Source of the DNA: Treponema sp.
Lineage (GTDB): Bacteria; Spirochaetota; Spirochaetia; Treponematales; Treponemataceae
Direction of reading: 5' to 3'
DNA: 12,864 nt
Assembly: GCA_031290005.1 (NCBI GenBank)
Contig: JAITOJ010000048.1
Span: 1-12,864, forward strand
Position numbers and translations under genes: made by a program. The notes below the pieces were generated by a model that had not been told where the DNA came from, made no database searches, and worked only from the letters and a program-made list of their open reading frames with translations. This document shows, piece by piece, positions 1 through 7,012 of this stretch. Position 1 is the stretch's first letter. Each line of letters opens with the position of its first letter.

Positions 1-725
1 AAATTGACGTTACCCAAAAAGCCGTACACAAAGGGATTGGCGGGACGGTCATACACCTCTTCCGGGGACCCGGTTTGTTCAACCTGCCCCTTGTTCAGAA
101 TCACGATGTTGTCGGACACTTCCAGCGCCTCTTCCTGGTCATGGGTGACGAACACGCTGGTCACATGAATCTCGTCGTGGAGGAACCGCAGCCAGCGCCG
201 CAGCTCCTGCCGCACCTTGGCGTCCAGCGCGCCAAAGGGTTCGTCCAAAAGCAGCACCCGGGGTTCTATGGCCAGCGCCCGCGCCAGGGCGACCCGCTGT
301 TTTTGCCCGCCGCTCAATTCCGTGGGCAGGCGGTTTGCCATGGATTCAAGCTGCACCAGGGAAAGCAGCTGGCGCACCTTGTCACGGATCGCCTCCTTGC
401 CCGGCCTGATGCTTCGGGGGCGAATCCGCAAGCCGAAGGCCACGTTTTCAAAAACGCTCATGTGCTTGAACAGCGCGTAATGCTGAAAAACAAAGCCCAC
501 CTTGCGATCCTTGGTCTGCTTGTTGGTGGAATCTTCCCCAAACAAGCTGATGGTGCCGGTATCCGGGGTTTCAAGCCCCGCGATAATCCGAAGTAAGGTA
601 GTTTTTCCCGACCCCGAAGGCCCCAGGAGCGCGGTGATCTCGCCGGTGGGAATCGTCAGGCTGACTCCCCCCAGGGCAATAAAATCCCCGAACTTCTTGC
701 TGATATTGCTAATCTCAATACTCAT
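1..725 (-). CDS. cysA: Sulfate/thiosulfate ABC transporter ATP-binding subunit CysA (3' end outside window)
   Basis: ATPase that powers sulfate/thiosulfate import at the inner face of the membrane. The 241 complete codons present show Walker A (GPSGSGKT, residues 35-42), Q-loop (FQHYALF, about 80-86), ABC signature (LSGGQKQR, 137-144), Walker B plus D-loop (LLLDEPFGALD, 158-168) and H-loop His195. The family is usually about 350 residues, so the C-terminal regulatory part lies beyond base 1. The ATG at 725-723 begins MSIEISNISKKF, a normal CysA N-terminus, and overlaps the 3' end of cysW by 11 bases, which implies translational coupling. It is the last visible gene of the sbp-cysT-cysW-cysA operon. 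The sulfate assignment rests on these partners; the ATPase alone could also be a molybdate or iron type. Confidence 0.95.
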   Translation of the reverse strand, partial: MSIEISNISKKFGDFIALGGVSLTIPTGEITALLGPSGSGKTTLLRIIAGLETPDTGTISLFGEDSTNKQTKDRKVGFVFQHYALFKHMSVFENVAFGLRIRPRSIRPGKEAIRDKVRQLLSLVQLESMANRLPTELSGGQKQRVALARALAIEPRVLLLDEPFGALDAKVRQELRRWLRFLHDEIHVTSVFVTHDQEEALEVSDNIVILNKGQVEQTGSPEEVYDRPANPFVYGFLGNVN

Positions 726-1572
726 GATTTTGCTTCCTCGATACATTGATGAAGTGTTCAATAATTGTTTTTACAACGAGGGTTACCAGCGCGAGCAGGG
801 TCAGCAATGACGCCACCGCAAACGCCGCGCTAAACTGATATTCATTGTACAGAATCTCGATGTACAGCGGCATGGTGGTGGTTATGCCCCGGATAACTCC
901 GGACACCACTGCCACCGCGCCAAATTCGCCCATGGCCCGGGCGTTGGTGAGCACCACGCCATAGAGCAGCCCCCACTTGATATTGGGCAGGGTGATTTTC
1001 AAAAACGTTTGCAGACCGTTTGCCCCCAGGGTGAGGGCCGCTTCTTCATCGTCTTTGCCCATCTCTTCCATGAGGGGAATAAGTTCCCGGGCCACAAAGG
1101 GAAAGGTGACAAACGCCGTGGCGATGATAATTCCTGGAACCGCAAACACAATTTTGATGTTATGCGCCATGAGCCATGACCCAAACCAGCCAAACGACCC
1201 GAACAGGAAAATAAAGAGCAGCCCCGCAATGACCGGGGAGATGGCAAAGGGCACTTCGATCAAGGTAACCAGCACGTTCTTAAAGCGAAAATTAAATTTG
1301 GTAATAGCCCAGGCAAGCATCACGCCAAAAATCGTGTTGAGAGGAACGCAAATCAAAGCGGTAATGAGGGTAAGCCGTATGGCGGCAAAAATGTCGGGCT
1401 CCCGAAAGATGCGGAAATACACGCTTGCCCCCGACCGCAGGGCCTGGGAAAAAATGGTGATCAAGGGGATAAAAATAAAAATCAACAGAAACCCAAGGGC
1501 GATGACGAGCAAAACCGGTTTTATCCAGCGGGGCTCCTGATTAGGTTTATGCGGCGTATATGGCTTGTTCAA
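715..1572 (-). CDS. cysW: Sulfate/thiosulfate ABC transporter permease CysW
   Basis: One of the two integral membrane subunits of the sulfate importer; it pairs with CysT and contacts the CysA ATPase. Six hydrophobic segments are apparent, together with the BPD-type EAA loop (EEAALTLGANGLQTFLKITLP) before the last segments. I chose the TTG at 1572-1570 (LNKPYTPHKPN), which overlaps the cysT stop as TTGA and gives 285 residues, close to the usual size of CysW. An in-frame ATG at 1638 would add 22 residues encoded inside cysT, with no hydrophobic or conserved character. The purine-rich AAAGGCGGG upstream of the TTG is a weak ribosome site, consistent with coupling to cysT. Confidence 0.93.
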   Translation of the reverse strand: MNKPYTPHKPNQEPRWIKPVLLVIALGFLLIFIFIPLITIFSQALRSGASVYFRIFREPDIFAAIRLTLITALICVPLNTIFGVMLAWAITKFNFRFKNVLVTLIEVPFAISPVIAGLLFIFLFGSFGWFGSWLMAHNIKIVFAVPGIIIATAFVTFPFVARELIPLMEEMGKDDEEAALTLGANGLQTFLKITLPNIKWGLLYGVVLTNARAMGEFGAVAVVSGVIRGITTTMPLYIEILYNEYQFSAAFAVASLLTLLALVTLVVKTIIEHFINVSRKQNHEY

Positions 1573-2414
1573 TTTGCCCGCCTTTTTTTGGTATATACCT
1601 GCAAAAAGTTGATAAGCAGCAGCATGACAAACGCGCACACCAGCATGGTCACGCCGATGGCGCTTGCCCCGCGGTAATCAAACTGCATCAGTTTTTTGAC
1701 AATCAAGAGAGGCACAATTTCACTTTCATAGGGCATATTGCTGGAAATAAATATAATGGAGCCGTATTCCCCCAATCCCCGGGCAAAGGCCAGGGCGAAC
1801 CCCGTCAAAAGCGCGGGAAAAATTGCAGGAAAAATGACTTTGGAAAAGATATGAAAAAAGTTCGCCCCCAGGCTGCTGGCGGCTTCTTCCAGTTCTTTGT
1901 CCAGTTCCGCAATGACCGGCTGGACTGTCCGCACCACAAAGGGCAGGCCGATGAATATGAGGGAGATAACAATACCTGCCTTTGAATAGGCAATGTTGAC
2001 GCCGAATTTTCCCAGAAACGCCCCCATAATGCCGTTGGGCGAAAAGATAAAGGACATGGTTATCCCCGCCACGGCGGTGGGAATGGCGAAAGGCAAATCA
2101 ATGAGGGCGTCAATAACCCGTTTGCCGAAAAAAGAATACCGCGCCAACACCCATGCCAGTATGAGGCCGAACACAAAATTAAAGAGGGCGGCATAAAACG
2201 TCGACAAAAACGATATTTTAAATGCCGAAATCACCCGTTCGTTGGCAATAATATGCCAAAATTCTCTCACCGGTAATTTCGCCGAATAAAGCACCAGGGC
2301 GCTCAGGGGGATAAAAATAAGCAGGGTCATATAGGTCATGGAAAGCCCCAGGGTTAAACCAAACCCCGGCAGCTTTGCCTGTAGTTTTTTCCTCCCAAAT
2401 ATTTTTATCCCCAT
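1569..2414 (-). CDS. cysT: Sulfate/thiosulfate ABC transporter permease CysT
   Basis: Integral membrane subunit of the sulfate importer, 281 residues, the usual CysT/CysU length. A hydrophobic N-terminal segment (GLTLGLSMTYMTLLIFIPLS) is followed by further membrane spans. The family landmarks LPFAIPTAVAGI (about residues 110-121) and the EAA loop (EEAASSLGANFFHIFSKVIFP) couple it to the ATPase. GEYGSIIFISSNMP near the C-terminus is typical of CysT. It starts with ATG 17 bases after sbp and its stop overlaps the TTG of cysW. No good Shine-Dalgarno is visible ahead of the ATG, so translation may depend on coupling to sbp. Confidence 0.95.
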   Translation of the reverse strand: MGIKIFGRKKLQAKLPGFGLTLGLSMTYMTLLIFIPLSALVLYSAKLPVREFWHIIANERVISAFKISFLSTFYAALFNFVFGLILAWVLARYSFFGKRVIDALIDLPFAIPTAVAGITMSFIFSPNGIMGAFLGKFGVNIAYSKAGIVISLIFIGLPFVVRTVQPVIAELDKELEEAASSLGANFFHIFSKVIFPAIFPALLTGFALAFARGLGEYGSIIFISSNMPYESEIVPLLIVKKLMQFDYRGASAIGVTMLVCAFVMLLLINFLQVYTKKRRAN

Positions 2415-2431
2415 TTTGCGCGCCCGTTGTG

Positions 2432-3529
2432 CTATTTCTTTAATTCAGCGATTATCTTGTCAAATATCGCGTCATCCCCGAAATACTCGTCGTGAACCTT
2501 TCTCCATCCCCCAAAGTACTCGTCAATGGTGATGAGCCTCAATGTGGGGAATTGGCTGGCAAATTCCTTTGCCACTTCCGGGTCAGAGGGGCGGTAGTAG
2601 TTTTTCCCCGCAATCCGCTGCCCTTCCTTTGAATAGAGATGCCTGAGGTACTCCTGGGCGGGTTTTTCCGTCCCTTTTTTCGCCACGATCTTATCCACCC
2701 AGGAAACAGTGGGTTCCGCCAGCATACTCAGGCTGGGACCAACAATGTCAACCTGCCCCCTGCCCAGTTCGTTTATGGAAAGAAACGCCTCGTTTTCCCA
2801 TGCCAGAAGCACGTCCCCGAGACCCCGCTGGACAAAGGTATTGGTTGAACCCCGGGCGCCGGAATCCAGGATAGGGACATTTTTGTAGAGCTGCTTCACA
2901 AATTCCCTCGCCTGTTCAACGCTGCCGTATTTCTCCTTGGCAAAAGCCCAGGCCGCCAGGAAATTCCACTGCGCCCCCCCTGAGGTCTTGGGATCCGGGG
3001 TGATGACCGAGACGCCGGGTTTTACCAGATCATCCCAATCCTTGATGTTCTTGGGATTCCCCGCCCGGACCAGAAATACAATGGTCGACGTATAGGGCGA
3101 ACTGTTTCCGGGCAGGCGCGTTTGCCAATTCACGTCAATAAGGCTTGCCTTATCGCCGATTTGCATTATATCGTACGCCAGCGCAAGAGTAACCACGTCC
3201 GCTTCCAGCCCCTCAATGACCGCTCTGGCTTGCCCGCCGGAACCGGCGTGAGACTGCCGGATTGTTACCGTGTCCCCGGTGAGGTCTTTGTAATAGGTTG
3301 TAAAAGCCTCATTGTATTCCCGGTAGAGTTCCCGCGTGGGGTCATAGGAAACATTGAGCAGTTCAATCTGCGCCCCTGCGGTTTTTGCGTTACCAGCTTG
3401 CGCGCCCTCTGGTTTTGCACCACCGGCCTTGGAGCGATTGCAGGCGGCAGTCAGACCGCCCAAAACCAACACTACCGTCACCGCCGCCAGGAGCAATGAC
3501 TTTCGACTACTTTTTTTTGTTTGTACCAT
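2432..3529 (-). CDS. sbp: Sulfate-binding lipoprotein Sbp
   Basis: Extracytoplasmic receptor that delivers sulfate (or thiosulfate) to CysT/CysW. The 365-residue precursor has a basic start, a hydrophobic segment (about 11-27) and a lipobox ending LTAAC with Cys30. Position -3 is Thr, a relaxed lipobox of the kind accepted in spirochaetes. After a low-complexity Ala/Gly/Lys linker, the mature protein shows Sbp hallmarks: LLNVSYDPTRELY, QSHAGSGGQARAVIEGLEAD, and FVQRGLGDVLLAWENEAFL. The ATG at 3529 has a strong ribosome site (AAGGAGGG). It is the first gene of the sulfate importer operon, with a clear promoter at 3571-3599. The fold cannot distinguish sulfate from thiosulfate or molybdate with certainty, but the SYDPTRELY segment and the gene order favour sulfate. 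Confidence 0.95.
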   Translation of the reverse strand: MVQTKKSSRKSLLLAAVTVVLVLGGLTAACNRSKAGGAKPEGAQAGNAKTAGAQIELLNVSYDPTRELYREYNEAFTTYYKDLTGDTVTIRQSHAGSGGQARAVIEGLEADVVTLALAYDIMQIGDKASLIDVNWQTRLPGNSSPYTSTIVFLVRAGNPKNIKDWDDLVKPGVSVITPDPKTSGGAQWNFLAAWAFAKEKYGSVEQAREFVKQLYKNVPILDSGARGSTNTFVQRGLGDVLLAWENEAFLSINELGRGQVDIVGPSLSMLAEPTVSWVDKIVAKKGTEKPAQEYLRHLYSKEGQRIAGKNYYRPSDPEVAKEFASQFPTLRLITIDEYFGGWRKVHDEYFGDDAIFDKIIAELKK

Positions 3530-3548
3530 GTTATCCCTCCTTAAGGAT

Positions 3549-3575
3549 AATTCCTAGTTAAACTGTGGGAATAAT
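3549..3575. promoter_or_regulatory. AATTCC-type motif over the sbp promoter, copy 1
   Basis: The plus strand reads AATTCCTAG, then the perfect 9-base palindrome AGTTAAACT (sharing AG), then GTGGGAATAAT, giving ATTCC and GGAAT arms around the core. It covers the predicted sbp -10 box and transcription start, a position suited to repression. Related sequences lie at 8053-8079 (ssuA-like promoter) and 8170-8196 (sulfur-carrier promoter). The binding protein is not known. Rrf2/CymR-type cysteine regulators are one family that fits functionally. Confidence 0.55.
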
Positions 3576-3599
3576 ACAGATATTTTCAAAACGGGTCAA
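3571..3599 (-). promoter_or_regulatory. sbp operon promoter (sigma-70 type)
   Basis: On the minus strand the -35 box is TTGACC (3599-3594) and the -10 box is TATTAT (3576-3571), with a 17-base spacer. A start near base 3564 would leave a leader of roughly 35 bases. The promoter lies just after the last gene (ATPase) of the upstream organosulfur operon, on the same strand. Confidence 0.75.
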
Positions 3600-3601
3600 G
3601 C

Positions 3602-3617
3602 GAAATTGATGAAATTC
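3602..3617. promoter_or_regulatory. Imperfect dyad adjoining the sbp -35 box
   Basis: The sequence has the form GAAnTTnATnAAnTTC, two bases upstream of the -35 box and centred about 45 bases before the predicted start, a classic activator position. It sits within a 36-base block (3594-3629) that matches 8099-8134 upstream of the ssuA-like gene with 5 mismatches and no gaps. One mismatch pair is compensatory: T/A here is replaced by G/C in the other copy, so the symmetry is kept. The protein that binds is unknown. Confidence 0.6.
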
Positions 3618-3662
3618 TGACTTTTTTTGCAGCGGACGCGGTTTCCTGATGTTAAAGAGGCT

Positions 3663-4439
3663 TTACAGATAGTATTCGGGATTCTTTTGTCCCGGCTCGT
3701 CAAAGAATTCCTGAAATATCTCCCGGCGTATCCGGGAAAAAGAGTCGCTGTTCCGGTCCCGCGGGCGGGGAGCCTCTATGGGTATCGTCCGCTTGATGGT
3801 GCCGGGGCGTCTGGACATAACGATAACCCTATCCCCAAGATAAATGGCTTCATCAATATCATGGGTAACCAGTACCATGGTCCTTTTTTCCGATTCCCAT
3901 ATCCGGAGAATTTCCTGCTGCATCTGGATACGGGTCAGGGCATCCAGAGCGCCGAAGGGCTCGTCCAGAAGCAATAGTTCAGGCTCCCCGGCCAATGCGC
4001 GGGCGATACTCACCCGCTGCTGCATTCCCCCGGAAAGCTGATTGGGCTTGGCCGCGACAAAGGCTTCAAGCCCCACCAGGCAGACATAGGCGTCAAGGCG
4101 CTTTTTACGCTCCATACCGCCGATGGTTTCAGGGATGCCAAAATCGATATTCTGCCTGACATTTGACCAGGGAAAGAGCCGGGGTTCCTGAAAAACGATG
4201 CCGCATTCCGCTGAGGGTTCCCGTACCGGCCTGCCGTCCAGCAGCACTTCGCCGCCGGAAGCCGTCTCAAGGCCCACAATGATTTTAAGGAGGGTGCTTT
4301 TCCCGCAGCCGCTGGCGCCGACGATAGAGACAAATTCCCCGTCCCGTACCCGGAGATTAATATCCCGCAGCACCGCGACGTTCTTTTTATCAATGCGGTA
4401 GTCTTTTTCAATATGGCTTATTTCGAGGATATCCTTCAT
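3663..4439 (-). CDS. SsuB/TauB-like ABC transporter ATP-binding protein
   Basis: ATPase of the second importer, 258 residues, of the nitrate/sulfonate/taurine family. Visible motifs are Walker A (GASGCGKS, 41-48), Q-loop (FQEPRLFPW, 83-91, with the EPRLFPW form typical of SsuB/TauB), signature (LSGGMQQR, 135-142), Walker B (LLLLDEP, 155-161) and H-loop His193. The ATG at 4439 overlaps the permease stop as ATGA. It is the last gene of the five-gene operon. No T-run terminator follows it before the sbp promoter 64 bases on, so readthrough into the sulfate operon is possible. The substrate is inferred from context, not from this subunit. Confidence 0.9.
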   Translation of the reverse strand: MKDILEISHIEKDYRIDKKNVAVLRDINLRVRDGEFVSIVGASGCGKSTLLKIIVGLETASGGEVLLDGRPVREPSAECGIVFQEPRLFPWSNVRQNIDFGIPETIGGMERKKRLDAYVCLVGLEAFVAAKPNQLSGGMQQRVSIARALAGEPELLLLDEPFGALDALTRIQMQQEILRIWESEKRTMVLVTHDIDEAIYLGDRVIVMSRRPGTIKRTIPIEAPRPRDRNSDSFSRIRREIFQEFFDEPGQKNPEYYL

Positions 4440-5248
4440 GGTTGGCGCCGTCCGCTTTTTTTCTTTTCAGGATAATTCCAGCTCAAGACCCGCCTTTCAA
4501 TACCTGCAATCACCGTATCTATCAGGAGGCCGAACAGGCCTATCAGAAGGACCCCCATAAACATGACGCTGGTCTGGGTAACTTCCCGGGCATACATGAT
4601 AAGAAACCCAATCCCCGAGGACGCCGCGATCATTTCCGCCGCAACCACACAGGCCCAGGCGGCGCTTGCCCCCAAGCGGATTCCCACAAAGACGGGGGGA
4701 AGCGCGGAGGGCACTATTATCCTGAGCAGGGTGATCCCCCGGCCCTTCCTGAGCACATAGGCAAGCTCCAGCAGTTTTTTATCCGTACTTTTGATGCCGT
4801 AGACCGTATTCATCAGGACACACCAGAACGCGCCCATGGTTATCACCGCGATTTTGGAGGTTTCACCGATACCCATCATCAGGATGAAAACGGGAATCAA
4901 CGCAATCAGGGGAATCGGGCGGAGTATGTTCACGATCAGGATGGTCGCCCGCTCTATTTTACGAAACAGCCCTATCAGTATTCCCAGGATAAGCCCCAGG
5001 GAACTGCCGCAGAAAAAACCCAGGAGTACCCGTGCCGCGCTGGCCCGGAGGTGCCGCGCCACCTGCCCGTTGGAGAGCATGACGGTAAAGGCGGAAAAAA
5101 TGTCCGAGGGGGGCGGCAAAATGACGGGATTGATAATCCGATGCCCGCTCAATTGTTCCCACACCACGACTACCAGCACCGGAAAAAAGACAGGCAGATA
5201 GAATTGAGTGAAGGGACTTACCGGCTCCCCCGGACGCTTTTGTTTCAT
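4436..5248 (-). CDS. SsuC/TauC-like ABC transporter permease
   Basis: Membrane subunit of the second importer, 270 residues with about six hydrophobic segments. Near the N-terminus it carries NPVILPPPSDIF, the LPxPxxV-type segment found in SsuC/TauC/NrtB permeases, and further on RPIPLIALIPVFILMMG and a coupling loop around LELAYVLRKGRGITLLRIIVP. It starts at ATG 5248, 15 bases after the flavin-type gene, and overlaps the ATPase gene by four bases. The purine-rich stretch before the start is weak. The family transports aliphatic sulfonates, taurine, nitrate, pyrimidine precursors and others, so the ligand remains open. The shared promoter with the sulfate operon points to a sulfur compound. 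Confidence 0.9.
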   Translation of the reverse strand: MKQKRPGEPVSPFTQFYLPVFFPVLVVVVWEQLSGHRIINPVILPPPSDIFSAFTVMLSNGQVARHLRASAARVLLGFFCGSSLGLILGILIGLFRKIERATILIVNILRPIPLIALIPVFILMMGIGETSKIAVITMGAFWCVLMNTVYGIKSTDKKLLELAYVLRKGRGITLLRIIVPSALPPVFVGIRLGASAAWACVVAAEMIAASSGIGFLIMYAREVTQTSVMFMGVLLIGLFGLLIDTVIAGIERRVLSWNYPEKKKSGRRQP

Positions 5249-5263
5249 GAATATCCCGGCAGT

Positions 5264-5731
5264 CTAACGGGCAAACCGGTCCAGGTGCCCGATAAGGGGA
5301 TATTCAGCCCGTTCCGCCGCCCGGCGCACTGCGGGAGTCTCTTCCCTGATCTCCCGCGGCTCAATAATCCAAACGGCGGAAAGGTCAGCGTCCCCGCCAA
5401 GCCTTTCCCGAACCGCCACATACTGCCGCTCAAACTCCTTTCCGGCAATGATCGTCCGGACGGGCAGTCCCTTGATCTGGTAACTGCGGCGATCTTTCCC
5501 GGCAACCGTTATGGATATGAGCCGGTTAAACCACAGGCTGTACACCAGGTTTTTATTGGTCTGGGATGTTTCGTTCAATTCCAGAAATTGAATGGTTCCC
5601 TCCGGGGTGACCGAGACAGACCCCTTGTACACCAGATGTACCACGCCGTTTTTATCGGCGCTTGCCACCGCCTTGACCGTCTCCGGATCATTAATCAGGC
5701 GGATAACGTCTTCTTCTAATTTCAGTCCCAT
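5264..5731 (-). CDS. PNPOx-like FMN-binding split-barrel protein
   Basis: A 155-residue cytoplasmic protein with the look of the pyridoxamine-5'-phosphate-oxidase-like split barrel. An N-terminal helix (EEDVIRLIND) is followed by alternating strands: AVASADKNGVVHLVYKGSVSV, IQFLELNE, NLVYSLWFNRLISITV, SYQIKGLPVRTII and SAVWIIEPREI. Such proteins usually bind FMN, F420 or heme as homodimers. This one is too short and divergent for a real PdxH. It sits between the radical-SAM gene and the permease, 10 bases after the former, and has a good ribosome site (AAGGAA) before ATG 5731. I infer a redox partner or a flavin-dependent step acting on the imported compound. The fold call is by eye and the reaction is unknown. 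Confidence 0.7.
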   Translation of the reverse strand: MGLKLEEDVIRLINDPETVKAVASADKNGVVHLVYKGSVSVTPEGTIQFLELNETSQTNKNLVYSLWFNRLISITVAGKDRRSYQIKGLPVRTIIAGKEFERQYVAVRERLGGDADLSAVWIIEPREIREETPAVRRAAERAEYPLIGHLDRFAR

Positions 5732-5741
5732 AATAAGTTCC

Positions 5742-7010
5742 TTATATCCTCATGAGATCGGTATTGGGGTGATTGCCGCAGGTGCGGTAATCGTCGAACG
5801 ATGCTTCCAGATGGTATTTGCGCTGCTGAATATCCAGCCCTTTGGCAAAGGCAATCAGATAATCCAGGGACGCGGATTTTTGGGTTTTAAAATATGAATT
5901 CGGGGCGATACGGAAAATGGTCTGGGCAATGCTCACCCCGTGCCGGGCAAGCTCCTCAGCCTCGGCAAGGCACTTTTCCAGCGCCTCTTCTTCGGTTCTG
6001 AACCCCTTGGGCTGAGCCAATTCCACCCCCGACACAATTCCGGTGTTCACCATATTGGGCCCCAAAATTTCCGCGGCCTTATAGAGCCGGTTTTTCCATT
6101 CCTGATACCCGATATATTTCGCTTTTCCCGGACAGATAAAGTTGAAGAGTTCTTCATCCAGCACTTCGATATCAGCGGTATAGCCGGTCAGTATGGTTTC
6201 TCCAGCAAGACGGCGCATCTGCCGTTCATTGTAAGCGGTGGCGATGAGCTGGGTCAGGATCTTTTTTTCCGTAAAGAGTTCCCCCAGCAATCCCAGGAGT
6301 TCGAGGTATTGGGTCACCTCATTGTCCAGGAGTTCGTCGCCTCCCAGGATGCTGCCGGCGCAGAGCTGGATCATCCGCAGCCGTCCGGGCTGTTTCAGGA
6401 TTTCCGCCACGGATTCTACGATGTCCCGATAATTCAGGAATTCCGCCTTGACATCCTTGTGTTGATCGTAGGTTGCCGCGATGGAGCAGAATTTGCAGCC
6501 CATCCCCGTCTCTTTCCAGAAATCGCAGTTCTGATAGATGTTGATGTCCACCCGTTGCGGCCGGGCGACCAGGGCCTGCCACATGGGCAAACCGCTGGAA
6601 GTGGTCTTGTCAAAATAATCGGGTTTGGGCCAATAGCTCACTTCCTCAATCACCCGGCCCTGGTCGGTAAACACGATTTTCCCGTCAATAACGTCAACCA
6701 GATAGGGGGTACGTCCGCCGTTGTAGCCCGGAGGCGCTCCCCGCACCAAGTCGGTGATAATGGTAGTGCCGTCCCGCAGCAAAAAGCCGTTGGGCAATTT
6801 ACTGTCCTGCTTTTCGGTATAGATCCCCCGGTACAGGGTCGCGTCCCGTTCGGGGTCTACCGCGTCCATGGCGGCTTCGGTAAAATCGACCCCCCGGCGG
6901 CACACGTCGGTTTTGATGATCACCAGGGGCGGAACATCGGGATATTTACGGATCACCTCGTCAAGGCCGGGCTCAAGATTTCTCCAGGCTTCTGTTGCTG
7001 CTGCGGACAT
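5742..7010 (-). CDS. Radical-SAM enzyme with CX9CX2C cluster motif, unknown substrate
   Basis: A 422-residue protein with three cluster cysteines at 162, 172 and 175 (NCDFWKETGMGCKFCSIAA). The GCKFCSIAA end matches the cluster loop of radical-SAM enzymes, but nine residues separate the first two cysteines instead of the usual three. About 155 residues precede the motif, including GRTPYLVDVIDGKIVFTDQG. After it come QLCAGSILGGDELL, resembling the GGE/SAM-binding region, TGYTADIEVLDEELF, and a C-terminus YRTCGNHPNTDLMRI with Cys411, reminiscent of BioB-type enzymes. ATG 7010 lies two bases after the binding-protein stop. No SsuD, SsuE or TauD is present, so I infer that this enzyme works on the imported organosulfur compound without oxygen. 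The family is recognised but the reaction is not. Confidence 0.85.
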   Translation of the reverse strand: MSAAATEAWRNLEPGLDEVIRKYPDVPPLVIIKTDVCRRGVDFTEAAMDAVDPERDATLYRGIYTEKQDSKLPNGFLLRDGTTIITDLVRGAPPGYNGGRTPYLVDVIDGKIVFTDQGRVIEEVSYWPKPDYFDKTTSSGLPMWQALVARPQRVDINIYQNCDFWKETGMGCKFCSIAATYDQHKDVKAEFLNYRDIVESVAEILKQPGRLRMIQLCAGSILGGDELLDNEVTQYLELLGLLGELFTEKKILTQLIATAYNERQMRRLAGETILTGYTADIEVLDEELFNFICPGKAKYIGYQEWKNRLYKAAEILGPNMVNTGIVSGVELAQPKGFRTEEEALEKCLAEAEELARHGVSIAQTIFRIAPNSYFKTQKSASLDYLIAFAKGLDIQQRKYHLEASFDDYRTCGNHPNTDLMRI

Positions 7011-7012
7011 AA

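Noticed and set aside
715..1638. Longer CysW from the ATG at 1638
   Set aside because: The extra residues are encoded within cysT and do not resemble CysW; the TTG at 1572 gives normal length and coupling.
3629..3642. GC-rich GCAGCGGACGCGG next to a T-run as a terminator for the organosulfur operon
   Set aside because: On the minus strand the run is A, not T, and the GC-rich segment does not form a convincing stem.
4442..5719. Open plus-strand frame of 425 codons
   Set aside because: It lies antisense to the permease and split-barrel genes, is rich in Gly, Pro, His and Arg without recognisable motifs, and the minus-strand proteins are clear family members.
5264..5731. True pyridoxamine-phosphate oxidase (PdxH) or SsuE-type flavin reductase
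   Set aside because: Too short and lacking PdxH active-site segments; the strand pattern is split-barrel, not the flavodoxin-like fold of SsuE.
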